Shown here piece by piece: positions 44,607-53,353 of a stretch of 64,000 nt of DNA. Origin of the DNA: Dehalococcoidia bacterium. GTDB taxonomy: Bacteria > Chloroflexota > Dehalococcoidia > CAUJGQ01. The notes beneath the pieces were generated by a model. That model did no database searches. It was not told where the DNA came from and saw only the letters and a list, made by a program, of their open reading frames with translations. Position numbers and translations under genes: made by a program. How positions within the stretch are numbered: the stretch's first letter is position 1; each line of letters starts with the position of its first letter. The stretch spans positions 22,217-86,216 of the forward strand of contig DATGEL010000043.1 in NCBI GenBank assembly GCA_035310145.1, written 5' to 3'.

Positions 44607-44694
44607 TGGCCTGCTACGCAGCGGAGCGCCCTACCAACCCTCGAATATCGCTGGCAGTCAGCGTAGTCCCCGCGCGTGGCCCGAAGCGGCGCGC

Positions 44695-45471
44695 CTACAA
44701 CGTCGCGGCCAGGTAGCGGCTCTCCAGCTCGGCCTGCTGCATCGCCGCGGCCGGCCCTTCGGCCACGATCTGGCCGTCGCGCAGCACGTAGACGTAGTCG
44801 GCGATGGCGAGGGCGCTGGCGACCACCTGCTCCACCATCAGCAGGGCGATGCCGCGCTCGTGCAGCAGCCGCACCCGCTCCATCAGTTGCTTTACCAGCG
44901 CCGGCGCCAGCCCGGCCGAGGGCTCGTCCAGCAGCAGCAGGCGCGGCCGGCTCATCATCGCCTGCGCCACCGCCAGCATCTGCTGCTCGCCGCCGCTGAG
45001 CGTGGAGGCGGTGTGACCGCGCTTGCGCGCCAGCACGGGAAAGAGGTCGAAGACCCAGGCGAACGCCTCGTTGCGCCAGGCGCGGTCGTGCCCGCAGAAG
45101 TCGGCGCCGATCAGCAGGTTCTCCGCGACCGTCTGGCGGCGGAAGATGCGCCGTCCCTCCGGCACATGGGCGACGCCCAGCCGCGCCCGCTCGTGCGCCG
45201 GCAGGCCGCTCACATCGCGGCCGGCCAGCAGCACCCTGCCGGCGCGCGGCCGCAGCAGGCCGGAGATCGTCGCCAGCGTCGTGGACTTACCCGCGCCGTT
45301 CGGCCCCAGCAGCAGCACGGCGCCGCCCGGCGGCACGACGAGATTGATGCCGTGCAGCACCTCGCTGCCGTGGTAGCCGGCGACGATGCGCTCGACGGCC
45401 AGCGCCGGCACCGCGCCGTCGGCCGGTGTCTGCCCCGCGGTGCCTGCCCGTGCGGCTGCATCACCCGCCAA
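44695..45471 (-). CDS. livF: LivF-type ABC transporter ATPase
   Basis: The product is 258 aa from TTG 45471, overlapping livMG by 11 bp. Walker A is LLGPNGAGKSTTLATISGLL, the signature LSGGEQQMLAVAQAMM, and Walker B LLLLDEPSAGLAP, followed by LLMVEQVVASALAIADYVYV. RLGVAHVPEGRRIFRRQTVA is typical of LivF. It hydrolyses ATP for the amino-acid/amide importer encoded upstream. The N-terminal 20 residues are a low-complexity Ala/Gly tail, so the true start may be internal. Confidence 0.9.
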   Translation of the reverse strand: MAGDAAARAGTAGQTPADGAVPALAVERIVAGYHGSEVLHGINLVVPPGGAVLLLGPNGAGKSTTLATISGLLRPRAGRVLLAGRDVSGLPAHERARLGVAHVPEGRRIFRRQTVAENLLIGADFCGHDRAWRNEAFAWVFDLFPVLARKRGHTASTLSGGEQQMLAVAQAMMSRPRLLLLDEPSAGLAPALVKQLMERVRLLHERGIALLMVEQVVASALAIADYVYVLRDGQIVAEGPAAAMQQAELESRYLAATL

Positions 45472-47503
45472 GATACGCCTCCACCACGCGCGGGTCGTTG
45501 CGCACCGTCTCGAAGTCGCCCTCGGCCAGCACGGCGCCCGCGTCCAGCACCGTGATCGTGTCGGCCAGCTCGGAGACGAGGCCGAAATTGTGCTCCACCA
45601 GGACGATCGTCAGCCCCGCCTGCCGCAGCGACCGCACCAATGCGGCGAAGGCTTGCACCTCGCCCGCATGCAGGCCGGAGGCCGGCTCGTCCAGCAGCAG
45701 CACCCGCGGCCGGCCGGCCAGCGCCCGCGCGATCTCGACCAGCCGCTGGTGGGCGAAGGGCAACAGCCCCGCCGGCGTCTCCGCGAAGCCGCGGCCGAGG
45801 CCGACCAGGTCGAGGCAGGCGTGCGCGGTCTGCTGGAAGCGCCGCCGCTCGCGGCGCACGTGCGGCAGGGGCAGCATGCCGTCCAGCATCCAGACGTGGC
45901 CGCGGGCGTGGCAGCCGAGCATCACGTTTTCCAGCACGGAGAGTTCGGGCAGGAGCTGCTGCGTCTGGAAGGTGCGGGCGAGGCCATGACGAATGGCGCG
46001 GTAGGGCCGCCCGCGCGCCACGCGCCGGCCGAAGACGCGGATCTGGCCCGCGTCCTGGCGGTAGAAGCCGGAGGCGATGTTCAAGAGCGTGGTCTTGCCG
46101 GAGCCGTTCGGGCCGATCACCGCGTGCACCGTGCCCGGCCGCACGCGCAGCGTCACGCCGTCCAGCGCCACCGCGTCGCCGAACGATTTACGAATGCCGA
46201 TCGATTCGAGCGCGAACTCGGCCTCGGTGTTCGCGCGCTCAGCGATGACGGCTTGCGCGGCAGGCGCCCGGCTGCTGGCCGGCGCTGCTGCCGGCCCTGT
46301 CGCGGCCGCGCCGGAGCGGGCGCCGCTGAACGCCAGCCGCCGCAGCCCGGCCGCCAGCGGACGCGGCACCGCCAGCACGGCGAGCGCGCCGAGGCCCGCG
46401 GCCGCCTCCCGCCCGTCGCGTCCGGCCTCGGCGCCGCTCTCCGCACCGGCGGCCGCGTAAGCATCGTAGGCGGCGCGGCCGGTGAGGCGCCGCCAGAGCC
46501 GCTGCACGCCGCCGACGATCCCTTCGGGCAGGAAGATGACCAGCAGCAGCAGCACGACGCCGTAGACCAAAAAGCTGTAGCGACGCAGCGAGGCCTGCTC
46601 GGCCAGCACCTGCGGCAGGCTGAACAGCACGGCCATGCCCACCACCGGCCCGGCCACCGTGCCGAAGCCGCCGGCCAGCACGGCCAGCAGGAAGAAGATC
46701 GAGTCGATGATCGGGAAGGCGTCGGGGTTGATCGTGCCGGGCAGCGGCGCGAACAGGCCGCCCGCCAGCCCGGCGATGAAGGCGCTGATCGCCAGCGCCG
46801 ACTCGCGCACCATGAAGGGATGCACGCCCACGGCGCAGGCCGCCGGCTCGACGTCGCGCACGGCCACAAAGGCGCGGCCCCAGCGCGAGCTTTCCACCAG
46901 GTGGCGCAGCAGCAGGAAGACGAGCAAATTCACCGCGATCAAGAGATAGAGATAGCCGCGCAGATCGAGCGCCACGCCGAAGAGGTGCGGCATGGTCAGG
47001 CCGAAGATGCCCGCGCCACCGCCCGTGAGCCCGGCCTTCTGGATCTCTAAATCGTTGACCACGACCACGAGCAGCAGCGTGATCACCGAGAAGTACCAGC
47101 CCGAGAGGCGCAGCAGGATCAGTCCCACCGGCAGCGAGGCGGCGGCGGCGACCAGCCCGCCGGCCAGCAGCGCCGGCCAGAAGCCCCAGCCGTGGTTCAC
47201 GGTGAGGATCGCCACGCTGTAGGCGCCGATCGCGTAGAGCGCGATGTGGCCAATCGAGGCGGCGCCGACGTAGCCGCTGATCAGGTTCAGCCCGATCGCC
47301 ACCAGCATGTAGAGCATGAGCTGGTTGGCGAGGAAGAGCGGCTTGCGATGCACGCTGGACCAGGCGCCGCCGATATCCACCCGCGTCCAGAGCAGGAAGA
47401 GCAGCAGCACGCCGAGGCCGAGCAGCAGCGGCGCGTTGCGCACGACCGCCGCGCCCAGGCCGCGGCCGGCGGGACGCCTTGCGCTGCGCGAGGCGACGCT
47501 CAT
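45461..47503 (-). CDS. LivM-LivG fusion: ABC permease and ATPase in one chain
   Basis: The product is 680 aa. Residues 1-350 are a LivM permease with about nine helices (MLVAIGLNLISGYVGAASIG and AVLAGGFGTVAGPVVGMAVL). A linker rich in Ala/Gly/Arg (about 350-425) joins it to a LivG ATPase with Walker A VIGPNGSGKTTLLNIA, signature LLPFAHQRLVEIARAL (A-H-Q instead of S-x-G) and Walker B RVLLLDEPASGL. Fused LivM-LivG proteins occur in some high-GC bacteria. It overlaps livF and is 2 bp after livH, so the importer is assembled from an operon. The specificity is probably for branched-chain amino acids or amides. Confidence 0.9.
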   Translation of the reverse strand: MSVASRSARRPAGRGLGAAVVRNAPLLLGLGVLLLFLLWTRVDIGGAWSSVHRKPLFLANQLMLYMLVAIGLNLISGYVGAASIGHIALYAIGAYSVAILTVNHGWGFWPALLAGGLVAAAASLPVGLILLRLSGWYFSVITLLLVVVVNDLEIQKAGLTGGGAGIFGLTMPHLFGVALDLRGYLYLLIAVNLLVFLLLRHLVESSRWGRAFVAVRDVEPAACAVGVHPFMVRESALAISAFIAGLAGGLFAPLPGTINPDAFPIIDSIFFLLAVLAGGFGTVAGPVVGMAVLFSLPQVLAEQASLRRYSFLVYGVVLLLLVIFLPEGIVGGVQRLWRRLTGRAAYDAYAAAGAESGAEAGRDGREAAAGLGALAVLAVPRPLAAGLRRLAFSGARSGAAATGPAAAPASSRAPAAQAVIAERANTEAEFALESIGIRKSFGDAVALDGVTLRVRPGTVHAVIGPNGSGKTTLLNIASGFYRQDAGQIRVFGRRVARGRPYRAIRHGLARTFQTQQLLPELSVLENVMLGCHARGHVWMLDGMLPLPHVRRERRRFQQTAHACLDLVGLGRGFAETPAGLLPFAHQRLVEIARALAGRPRVLLLDEPASGLHAGEVQAFAALVRSLRQAGLTIVLVEHNFGLVSELADTITVLDAGAVLAEGDFETVRNDPRVVEAYLGG

Positions 47504-47505
47504 CG

Positions 47506-48396
47506 CTACACCCGCCTCGGCACGGCCTGGCCGAAGAGCCCCTCCGGCCGGACCAGCAGCAGCCCGAGCAGCACCAGCAAGATCACCAGGTTCACGTAGC
47601 CGCCCTGCCAGTAGCGCAGCGTGAGCTGCTCGATCAGGCCGAGCGCCAGGCCGGCGGCGAGGGCGCCGGTATTATCGCCCATGCCGCCCAGCGCCGCCGC
47701 CGTGAAGCCGCGGAAGGTGAAGGTCAGCCCGACGTTGACCGTGGCGAGGGTGAGTGGCGCGGCCAGCATACCGGTGAGGCAGGCGAGTGCCCCGCCCATC
47801 ACGAAGCCGAGCGAGATCACCAGCCGCACGTTGACGCCGCGCAGCGCCGCCGCGTCGCGGTCCTGCGCCACGGCGGCGGTGGCCCGGCCGATCGCCGAGC
47901 GGCGGGAGAACAGGTACAGGCCCACGGTGATCGCGACGGCGATCAGCAGCACGCCGAAATGATACGGCGCGAGCTGCAGGCCGAGCACGTCGCGGCGGCT
48001 GACGGAGAGGCCGGGGAAGCTTTTGACGTTCTGCGGCGTGGTGCCCCACCGCAAGATGGCGAGGTTCTGGATGATCGTGAACACGGCCAGCGTGCTCAGC
48101 ACCCAGCCGATGCCGCGCGGGTCGCGCCGCAGCGCCGGCCAGACGGCGATCCGTTCTTCGGCCAGCGCCACGGCCGCGCCGATCGCCATCACCGCGACGA
48201 GCGCGAGCAGCACCGGCCAGCCGTTCTGCTGGTAGAAGCTCAGCGCCATCAGCCCGCCGAGCATCACGATCTGGCCCTGGGCGAAGTTGAAGGTGCCGGC
48301 CGGGGCGAAGATCAGGTTGAAGCTGATCCCCACCAGCCCATACAGCGCGCCGATGCCCAGCGCGGGAATGAAGACATCGGCGAGGAAGGAGTTCAC
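47506..48396 (-). CDS. livH: LivH-type ABC transporter permease
   Basis: The start GTG 48396 (VNSFLADVFIPALGIGALYG) is preferred; the frame extends to 48495, but that stretch is a repeat and not membrane-protein sequence. The product is 296 aa with about eight helices. LVGISFNLIFAPAGTFNFAQ, the conserved FNFAQG motif, and FRGFTAAALGGMGDNTGALA are typical of LivH. It forms half of the membrane channel with the LivM part of the fused protein. No good ribosome site precedes the GTG. The gene is 305 bp behind the binding-protein gene, with two strong hairpins between. Confidence 0.9.
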   Translation of the reverse strand: MNSFLADVFIPALGIGALYGLVGISFNLIFAPAGTFNFAQGQIVMLGGLMALSFYQQNGWPVLLALVAVMAIGAAVALAEERIAVWPALRRDPRGIGWVLSTLAVFTIIQNLAILRWGTTPQNVKSFPGLSVSRRDVLGLQLAPYHFGVLLIAVAITVGLYLFSRRSAIGRATAAVAQDRDAAALRGVNVRLVISLGFVMGGALACLTGMLAAPLTLATVNVGLTFTFRGFTAAALGGMGDNTGALAAGLALGLIEQLTLRYWQGGYVNLVILLVLLGLLLVRPEGLFGQAVPRRV

Positions 48397-48419
48397 CGGG
48401 GCTGGCCCCCATCCCCCAG

Positions 48420-48447
48420 CCCCTTCCCCCAATTCTAGGGGAAGGGG
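48420..48447. repeat. 10-bp stem hairpin just upstream of livH
   Basis: CCCCTTCCCC (48420-48429) pairs exactly with GGGGAAGGGG (48438-48447) around CAATTCTA. It lies 24 bp before the livH start. It could hinder translation of livH or be a leftover of the same repeat family as 48623-48669. Confidence 0.75.
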
Positions 48448-48622
48448 AGATCTCAGTACGAAGCTTTGGGGCTGAAGGCGGGGCTTCCCGGCCACCTGTG
48501 GGGGCGCATGCCAATGGCTGTGGAACAGCCATCTCGAATCAACTGCGCCCTTCGCGCCGCAGGCGCGCCCCGCGGCGCCCCGCTAACCCGACGCCGCCCT
48601 GGAACTTCCTCCCCAGGATCGC

Positions 48623-48669
48623 CCCTCCCCCTCTCCAATCACGCTGTGCTATTGGAGAGGGGGAGGGGA
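48623..48669. repeat. 18-bp perfect stem hairpin between the binding-protein gene and livH
   Basis: CCCCTCCCCCTCTCCAAT (48623-48640) is fully complementary to 48652-48669, leaving an 11-base loop. GACGGGGGTGAGG follows. The placement, right after the binding-protein stop and before the permease gene, fits the stabilising or attenuating stems that make binding protein exceed permease. There is no T-tract. The 305-bp gap has no other gene. Confidence 0.85.
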
Positions 48670-48701
48670 CGGGGGTGAGGGTGAGGTCGCCCCGCCCTCC
48701 C

Positions 48702-50087
48702 TCACAGCCCCGCCGGCCGCTTCAGGAAGACCTTGTCCGCCGCGTTCCACGAGCTGAGCGTGCCCAGGCTGATCGCGCCGTCCTTGACGATCGTGTGGTC
48801 CTTCGCCGTGATGCCGTCGAAGTTGGCGACGAGGCCATCGTAGGGCGTCGCCTCCATGTACTTGACGATCGCGGTGCTGTCCGTGCCGCCCGTCGCCTCG
48901 ATCGCCGCCTTCATGTAGTAGACGAAGTCGTAGAAGGGCGAGGTGCCGCCGCTGCCGATCTTGCCCAGGCCGCCGGCGTCGCCCAGCCGCTTGTTCCAGT
49001 CCTTCACCTTCTGCGAGATCGGCTCGCTGTCGCTGTAGGTCAGCCGCTTCCAGGCGACTGACAGCGTCTTGTCCAGCAGCGCGTCGGGCACGACGCCCTT
49101 CACCAATCCGCCGGCGAAGCCAATGCCCGCGATCGGCAGATCCAGCTTGATGTCGTTCATGTTCTTGAGCACGGTGATGGCTTCCGGCCCGCCCTGCGTC
49201 CACCAGACGATCGCCTGGCTGCCCGCGTCCTGGACCTTGCGCAGCAGCGGCGTAAAATCCGCCGTGCCGGACTGGAAGTACTCATTTACGGTGGGCTTGA
49301 GGCTCAGGCTGTCCATGTACTTGGACGTGGTGGGCGCGTCGGTCTGGCCGTAGACGGTGTTCTCGGCCAGGATCGCGATCTTGGTGAACTTGAGCTGCTT
49401 GGTGAAGTAATCGATCAGCAGCTTCGACGACTGCTCGGCCGACCAGACGAAGCGGAACGAGTAGGGGAACTTGGACGCGTCCGCGAGCTGGGGGTTGTCC
49501 GAGTAGCCGCACTGGATGATCTTCGCCTGGTTGAGCGCGGGCGAGGCGCTGATCGCGTTCGAGCCGATCGGCCCGATGCAGAAGTGCAACTTTTTATCGA
49601 CCACACCCAGCGCGGCGGCGGGCACCTGGGCCGGGTTCGACTGGTCGTCCGCCTGCTCCAGCGTGAACTTGACCCCGCCGACGCCGCCGCTGCCGTTGAT
49701 CTCGTCGATCGCCAGCTTGGCGCCGGCCACGAATTCCTGGTAGACCGTCGCCAGCGGCCCGGTGAACGAGGAGATGAAGCCGAACCCCACGTCGCCGGGG
49801 AGCTTGAGCGTGCTTGCCGCGGGGCTGCGCGCCGCGGCGGGTGAGGCGGCAGCCGAAGCCGCGGCCGAGGCGCCGGCGGCAGCCGTTGCCGCGCGCGTCG
49901 CCGCCACGGTTGTGGCCGCGGCGGCCTGGCTGGCTGCGGGCGCCACGGTGCTCGCCTTCTTGGTGTTGCCGTTGTTATTACTGCTGCTGCAGCCGGCGAT
50001 CGCCAGGCCGAACAGGCCGGCGCTCAGGGAGGCCGTGCCGCGCACAAACCGCCGCCGGGAAATCGGGCGCTGAAACCGATCGGCCAT
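48702..50087 (-). CDS. ABC substrate-binding lipoprotein (Liv family)
   Basis: The start ATG 50087 follows GAGGAGAG; the product is 461 aa. The N-terminus has a twin-Arg-like stretch (SRRRFVRGTASLSAGLFG) and a lipobox ending LAIAGC, so it is a membrane-anchored lipoprotein possibly exported by Tat. An Ala/Thr-rich linker follows. The periplasmic-binding fold reads VGFGFISSFTGPLATVYQEF, ISASPALNQAKIIQCGYSDN, and KIAILAENTVYGQTDAPTTS. It captures the substrate for the livH, livMG, livF importer. Frame codons up to 50237 are upstream of the ribosome site and are not included. Confidence 0.9.
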   Translation of the reverse strand: MADRFQRPISRRRFVRGTASLSAGLFGLAIAGCSSSNNNGNTKKASTVAPAASQAAAATTVAATRAATAAAGASAAASAAASPAAARSPAASTLKLPGDVGFGFISSFTGPLATVYQEFVAGAKLAIDEINGSGGVGGVKFTLEQADDQSNPAQVPAAALGVVDKKLHFCIGPIGSNAISASPALNQAKIIQCGYSDNPQLADASKFPYSFRFVWSAEQSSKLLIDYFTKQLKFTKIAILAENTVYGQTDAPTTSKYMDSLSLKPTVNEYFQSGTADFTPLLRKVQDAGSQAIVWWTQGGPEAITVLKNMNDIKLDLPIAGIGFAGGLVKGVVPDALLDKTLSVAWKRLTYSDSEPISQKVKDWNKRLGDAGGLGKIGSGGTSPFYDFVYYMKAAIEATGGTDSTAIVKYMEATPYDGLVANFDGITAKDHTIVKDGAISLGTLSSWNAADKVFLKRPAGL

Positions 50088-50314
50088 CGCACTCTCCTCG
50101 ATTTCAGATCGCGCTCCCCGCGGGTACGGGGCGCGGAACGGCGCGAGCATATCCAGCGACCCCGGCATTGTCAAGCAAAGGCGGCCGACACGCGCCGAAC
50201 TCGCAAGCAATTGCCGCGCACGGCTTGCAAAGCGCAAAGAAACAGGAATCGCGGCACACGGCGACAGGGGCGCCGGCGCTGGCCGCCCAAGCCTGTCCTC
50301 GCAGCGAAAGCCGT

Positions 50315-50337
50315 CCCTTCCCGAGGCGGGAAAGGAG
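50315..50337. repeat. REP-like hairpin, CCCTTCCCG type
   Basis: CCCTTCCCG (50315-50323) pairs with CGGGAAAGG (50327-50335) with one mismatch, loop AGG. It is a relative of the hairpins at 31130 and 39947. It lies in the 288-bp gap between the binding-protein gene and the coiled-coil gene, which otherwise holds only promoter-like AT-poor sequence. Confidence 0.55.
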
Positions 50338-50375
50338 ACACGCGTTCACGGGCGGCGGTGGTAGGTCCGCGGTGG

Positions 50376-50855
50376 CTAGCCCAGCAGCTTCTGCGCGATC
50401 TCGATCAGCTGCTTCCGCAGCTCGCTGTTGGTGTTCACGTTCAGGGTGGTGGGCGAGAGCTGCTGCGTGCCGCGCTGCACCTGGATCGTGGTGCGCGGCG
50501 GACCGCTGCGCGAGGGTGAGGTATCGACGCGGATGATCGCCGTCTCGCCCTTGGGCAGGCGCGACAGCTCCAGCGCCGCCGAATTAGCACCAGCGACCGT
50601 TTCCGTGGTCCGCGCTGTTACACCGAGCTCGCCCAGCTTCTCCGCCAGGTCGTCCAGGCTCGCCTGGGCGCGCAGCGTCTCCCAGGCTTTCTCCGCGTCC
50701 TGTTGCGCCTTCTGAGCGCGGGTGCGCTGCTCCTCCTGGCGGGCCAGCTCCTCCGCGCGCTTCGTCTTTACGTCCGCGACGAGCTTCTCCAGCTCGGGCC
50801 ACTCCGACGCCTGCGCGGCGCTGTCGGTATCGTCGTGCGTGTCCTGCGTGGTCAT
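50376..50855 (-). CDS. Coiled-coil protein of unknown function
   Basis: The start ATG 50855 follows GAGGAG; the product is 159 aa. Residues about 20-75 form a charged coiled coil (LEKLVADVKTKRAEELARQE, EQRTRAQKAQQDAEKAW). The C-terminal part is more beta-like (ETAIIRVDTSPSRSGPPRTT, LSPTTLNVNTNSELRKQLIE). It has no signal peptide or membrane helix. Function is unknown and no homology is recognised. It is followed 117 bp upstream by the ABM protein, also on the minus strand. Confidence 0.65.
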   Translation of the reverse strand: MTTQDTHDDTDSAAQASEWPELEKLVADVKTKRAEELARQEEQRTRAQKAQQDAEKAWETLRAQASLDDLAEKLGELGVTARTTETVAGANSAALELSRLPKGETAIIRVDTSPSRSGPPRTTIQVQRGTQQLSPTTLNVNTNSELRKQLIEIAQKLLG

Positions 50856-50972
50856 GGTCGCTCCTCGTGGCGCCGCGCTGCCGCGCGCAAGGCAGTGCCG
50901 GGTTTGCCGGATCGCTCCTGCACGTTGCACCGTAGCACGCCCGCCGCGCTCGTGGGAGACTCTGCCGGCTGC

Positions 50973-51272
50973 CTACGGTCCGACGAGCACGGCCTCGTAC
51001 AGCGAGACGTGCGGCGGGCCGGAGAGCATACCCGCCATCGAGCCCTGCGCGTGGCCGGCGCTGAAGGCGGGCGACTGCGTCCAGGCGGTGAAGGCGGCGC
51101 GGTCCCGCCAGGTCGAGTGGCTGATGTACTCGCCCTCGCTGTCGCCCTTGAGCAGCATGAAGCCGACGAAGCCGGGCACGTCCTTCAGATACGATTCGCG
51201 CGTGGCCCAGCGCTCCTCGAACGCCTTGCCCTGCCCCGGCGCGATCTGAAAGCGGTTCATGGCGATAAACAT
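50973..51272 (-). CDS. ABM-domain monooxygenase (IsdG/antibiotic-biosynthesis type)
   Basis: The start ATG 51272 follows GGAGG at six bases; the product is 99 aa. The ferredoxin-like fold is read from MFIAMNRFQIAPGQGKAFEE, VPGFVGFMLLKGDSEGEYIS and HSTWRDRAAFTAWTQSPAF. This is the pattern of heme-degrading IsdG-like and quinol monooxygenases. The catalytic Asn of IsdG is possible at MNRFQI, but a Trp at HSTWRD matches the conserved one. Dimers act without cofactor. No heme-uptake gene is adjacent. Confidence 0.8.
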   Translation of the reverse strand: MFIAMNRFQIAPGQGKAFEERWATRESYLKDVPGFVGFMLLKGDSEGEYISHSTWRDRAAFTAWTQSPAFSAGHAQGSMAGMLSGPPHVSLYEAVLVGP

Positions 51273-51283
51273 GCGGCACCTCC

Positions 51284-51332
51284 GGGCGAGGGAATAGGGG
51301 ACAGGGAACAGGGAACAGGGAACAGGGGCGGT
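51284..51332. repeat. G-rich repeat arm, possible G-quadruplex
   Basis: GGGAACA units recur four times in 51301-51328, preceded by GGGAATAGGGG. Four or more G3 tracts with 4-base loops fit the classical G-quadruplex rule. It lies in the divergent 231-bp region between the ABM and LLM genes, and a matching C-rich arm is at 51454-51493. Confidence 0.85.
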
Positions 51333-51453
51333 ACACGGTGGATCGCGAGACGGCCCTGCACTCCCGGCCCCGCACGCGCATGCTATCATTGCCCGGCGCC
51401 GCTTCGCGTACGCTGAGCCGGCGCCGCAGACAAGCGATCGGAGCGCTTCCGAC

Positions 51454-51493
51454 CCCTCTATTCCCTGTTCCCCATTCCCTGTTTCCTCGCCCG
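51454..51493. repeat. C-rich repeat arm, partner of the G-rich arm
   Basis: CCCCTCTATTCCCTGTTCCC and CCATTCCCTGTTTCCTCGCC make this arm, complementary in pattern to 51284-51332. The arms enclose about 120 bp. The downstream end forms the ribosome site region of the truncated LLM gene. Confidence 0.8.
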
Positions 51494-51503
51494 GAGGCGG
51501 TCC

Positions 51504-51838
51504 ATGCATATCGGCACGATGCTCTCCATGCCCGGCGGGCAGCCGACGATCGACGGCATAGTCAAGGCGGCGCAGCAGGCCGAGCGGGCCGGCTTCGCCT
51601 CCGCCTGGCTGCCCAACGTCTTCGACCTCGAGGCGATCACCACGCTCGCCATCGCCGGTCGCGAGACGCAGCGCATCGAGCTGGGCACCGCCGTGGTGCC
51701 GACCTATCCGCGCCACCCGGCGGCGCTGGCGCAGCAGGCGCTGACGGCGCAGCTCGCCGCCCGCGGCCGCTTCGCCCTCGGCATCGGCCTCAGCCACCGC
51801 GTCGTGATCGAAGACATGTTCGGGCTGGACTACTCGCG
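51504..51838 (+). pseudogene. LLM-class oxidoreductase gene cut by an integrated element
   Basis: ATG 51504 opens a typical LLM barrel: MHIGTMLSMPGGQPTIDGIV, AERAGFASAWLPNVFDLEAI, RIELGTAVVPTYPRHPAALA, and FALGIGLSHRVVIEDMFGLD. At YSRP (51831-51842) family similarity ends; the next residues (CTLAHSRGTSP) are the antisense of the recombinase. About 110 of the expected 300 residues remain. The rest should be at the far end of the element, beyond the window. A truncated product could still be translated from the frame to 51989. Confidence 0.85.
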
Positions 51839-51848
51839 GCCTTGTACG
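51826..51848. other. Left attachment site of the integrated element
   Basis: The LLM reading ends and the recombinase gene begins within TGGACTACTCGCGGCCTTGT (51826-51845). The recombinase stop codon (51830-51832) lies inside the former host gene. Large serine recombinases usually recombine at attB sites in genes, leaving a short shared core; the exact core cannot be set without the right end. Confidence 0.7.
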
Positions 51849-53353
51849 CTTGCACATTCAAGAGGAACGTCGCCCTCAACATGCACGCTTCGGTCTTGCG
51901 CAACGATGACCCGCACGCCGAGCGCGGCGTACACGAGCCGGCGATCGTCGGGGTCGAAGCGGTCCAGGTTGCTGGCCACCGTTTGACACCACGTACTGAG
52001 CGTCGCCAACCGCGCGGACGCCGCTTCCCAGTCGAGGCGCTGCGTCAGCAGCTCGGCTTTCTCGGCTTCGAGTTGTCGGATCAACGCGGCGTCGTGTTTG
52101 AGCGCCGCCAGGAGCGGCGCCTGCGCGTCCGGCTCATCCACGCCGCCGAGCGCGAAGGCGCGGTTCGCTTGACTGCGCCGCGCCTTCGCGAGCTGCCGAT
52201 CGAGCGACGCGATCTCGTCGCGCACGGGATCGCGCTGGGCGCGCTGCTCGACCTGCACGCGGATCAGGTCGGGGTTGAGCAGAATACGCTGCGCCGTTTG
52301 CCATGCCGCCGCGTCCGCCGCCGACGCCGCAACGCTGCGGCGGGGCAGACAGCCGGCTTCGCCGGCGCAGCGGTAGGCGCGCCGGCCATCCACGTAGCGA
52401 TAGAGGGCCATCGCCCGGCCGCAGCCGCCGCAGACCACATGCCCGCGCAATGTCACGGCCTCAGGGTCGCTGACCGGCGCTGCCGGCCGGTACGTCGCCT
52501 GTGCCGCCCTCCATGTGGCTGCGCTCACCAGCGGTTCGACGGGAGCGAGCATGATCTGCGCGGCGTCTTCGCGGATACGTCCGCTGTGGTGGCGCTTGGC
52601 GCCGGCGCGGGGCTTCTGTGTCGGCACGGCTTGCCAGCGTAGCGCCCGGTTCTCGCCCATATAGAGCGGGTTGCGCAGCACCCCCCGGACCGTCGTGTGC
52701 CACCACCGCGCCTGCCCGATCGGACTCGGCACGCCCCCCGCGGTCAACTGGTTGGCGATCACCCGCGGCCCGCATCCCGCAGCCGCCGCGGCAAAGATGC
52801 GGCGGACGATCACTTTCTCGCTCTGTTCTGGGGTGAGCGCTTCTTTCGTCACCGTCGTCCACTGGTAGCCATACGGCGGCTTCCCACCGGCGAGCCGCTT
52901 CCCCGCCTTCACCCGTGCGGTGCGCCCACTCCCCGTGCGGGCGATGATCTTCTCGCGTTCGACCTGCGCGACGAACGCCTTTGCGCTGCGAATGAACGTG
53001 CCAACGGCACTCTGCTCGAAGTTTTCGGTCACGAACTCCAGGCGCACGCCGGCGTCATCGAGCAGATCGACGATCGCCCCGAGATGCGTTTGATCGCGGC
53101 TGAGCCGATCCAGCGCGTAGCAGACCACCACGGAAACGCCGTCCGGCCGCAGTGCTATCAGCAGGCGGTGCAGCCCTGGGCGCTCTCGCCATTGGCTGCC
53201 CGTATGCACGTCACGGTAGACAGCAGCCGCGGCGTAGCCGTGTGTCTCGCAGTAGACCGCACACGCCGCTTCCTGACTGGCAAGGCTGGAGTTGTCTTCC
53301 TGTTGTTCGCTCGACACGCGCACGTAAATCGCGGCTCGTGGCTGCTCGCTCAT
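51830..53353 (-). CDS. Large serine recombinase (integrase)
   Basis: The product is 507 aa. The catalytic domain has Ser14 in AAIYVRVSSEQQEDNSSLAS and the helix VVCYALDRLSRDQTHLGAIV. The recombinase domain includes PPYGYQWTTVTKEALTPEQS and TTVRGVLRNPLYMGENRALR. A zinc ribbon follows (CGGCGRAMALYRYVDGRRAY, RCAGEAGC), then a coiled coil (LLAALKHDAALIRQLEAEKA). This is the full domain set of phage-type integrases. It catalyses integration at attB and, with a directionality factor, excision. It overlaps the excisionase-like gene by 4 bp. Its stop is inside the interrupted host gene. Confidence 0.95.
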   Translation of the reverse strand: MSEQPRAAIYVRVSSEQQEDNSSLASQEAACAVYCETHGYAAAAVYRDVHTGSQWRERPGLHRLLIALRPDGVSVVVCYALDRLSRDQTHLGAIVDLLDDAGVRLEFVTENFEQSAVGTFIRSAKAFVAQVEREKIIARTGSGRTARVKAGKRLAGGKPPYGYQWTTVTKEALTPEQSEKVIVRRIFAAAAAGCGPRVIANQLTAGGVPSPIGQARWWHTTVRGVLRNPLYMGENRALRWQAVPTQKPRAGAKRHHSGRIREDAAQIMLAPVEPLVSAATWRAAQATYRPAAPVSDPEAVTLRGHVVCGGCGRAMALYRYVDGRRAYRCAGEAGCLPRRSVAASAADAAAWQTAQRILLNPDLIRVQVEQRAQRDPVRDEIASLDRQLAKARRSQANRAFALGGVDEPDAQAPLLAALKHDAALIRQLEAEKAELLTQRLDWEAASARLATLSTWCQTVASNLDRFDPDDRRLVYAALGVRVIVAQDRSVHVEGDVPLECASVQGRE

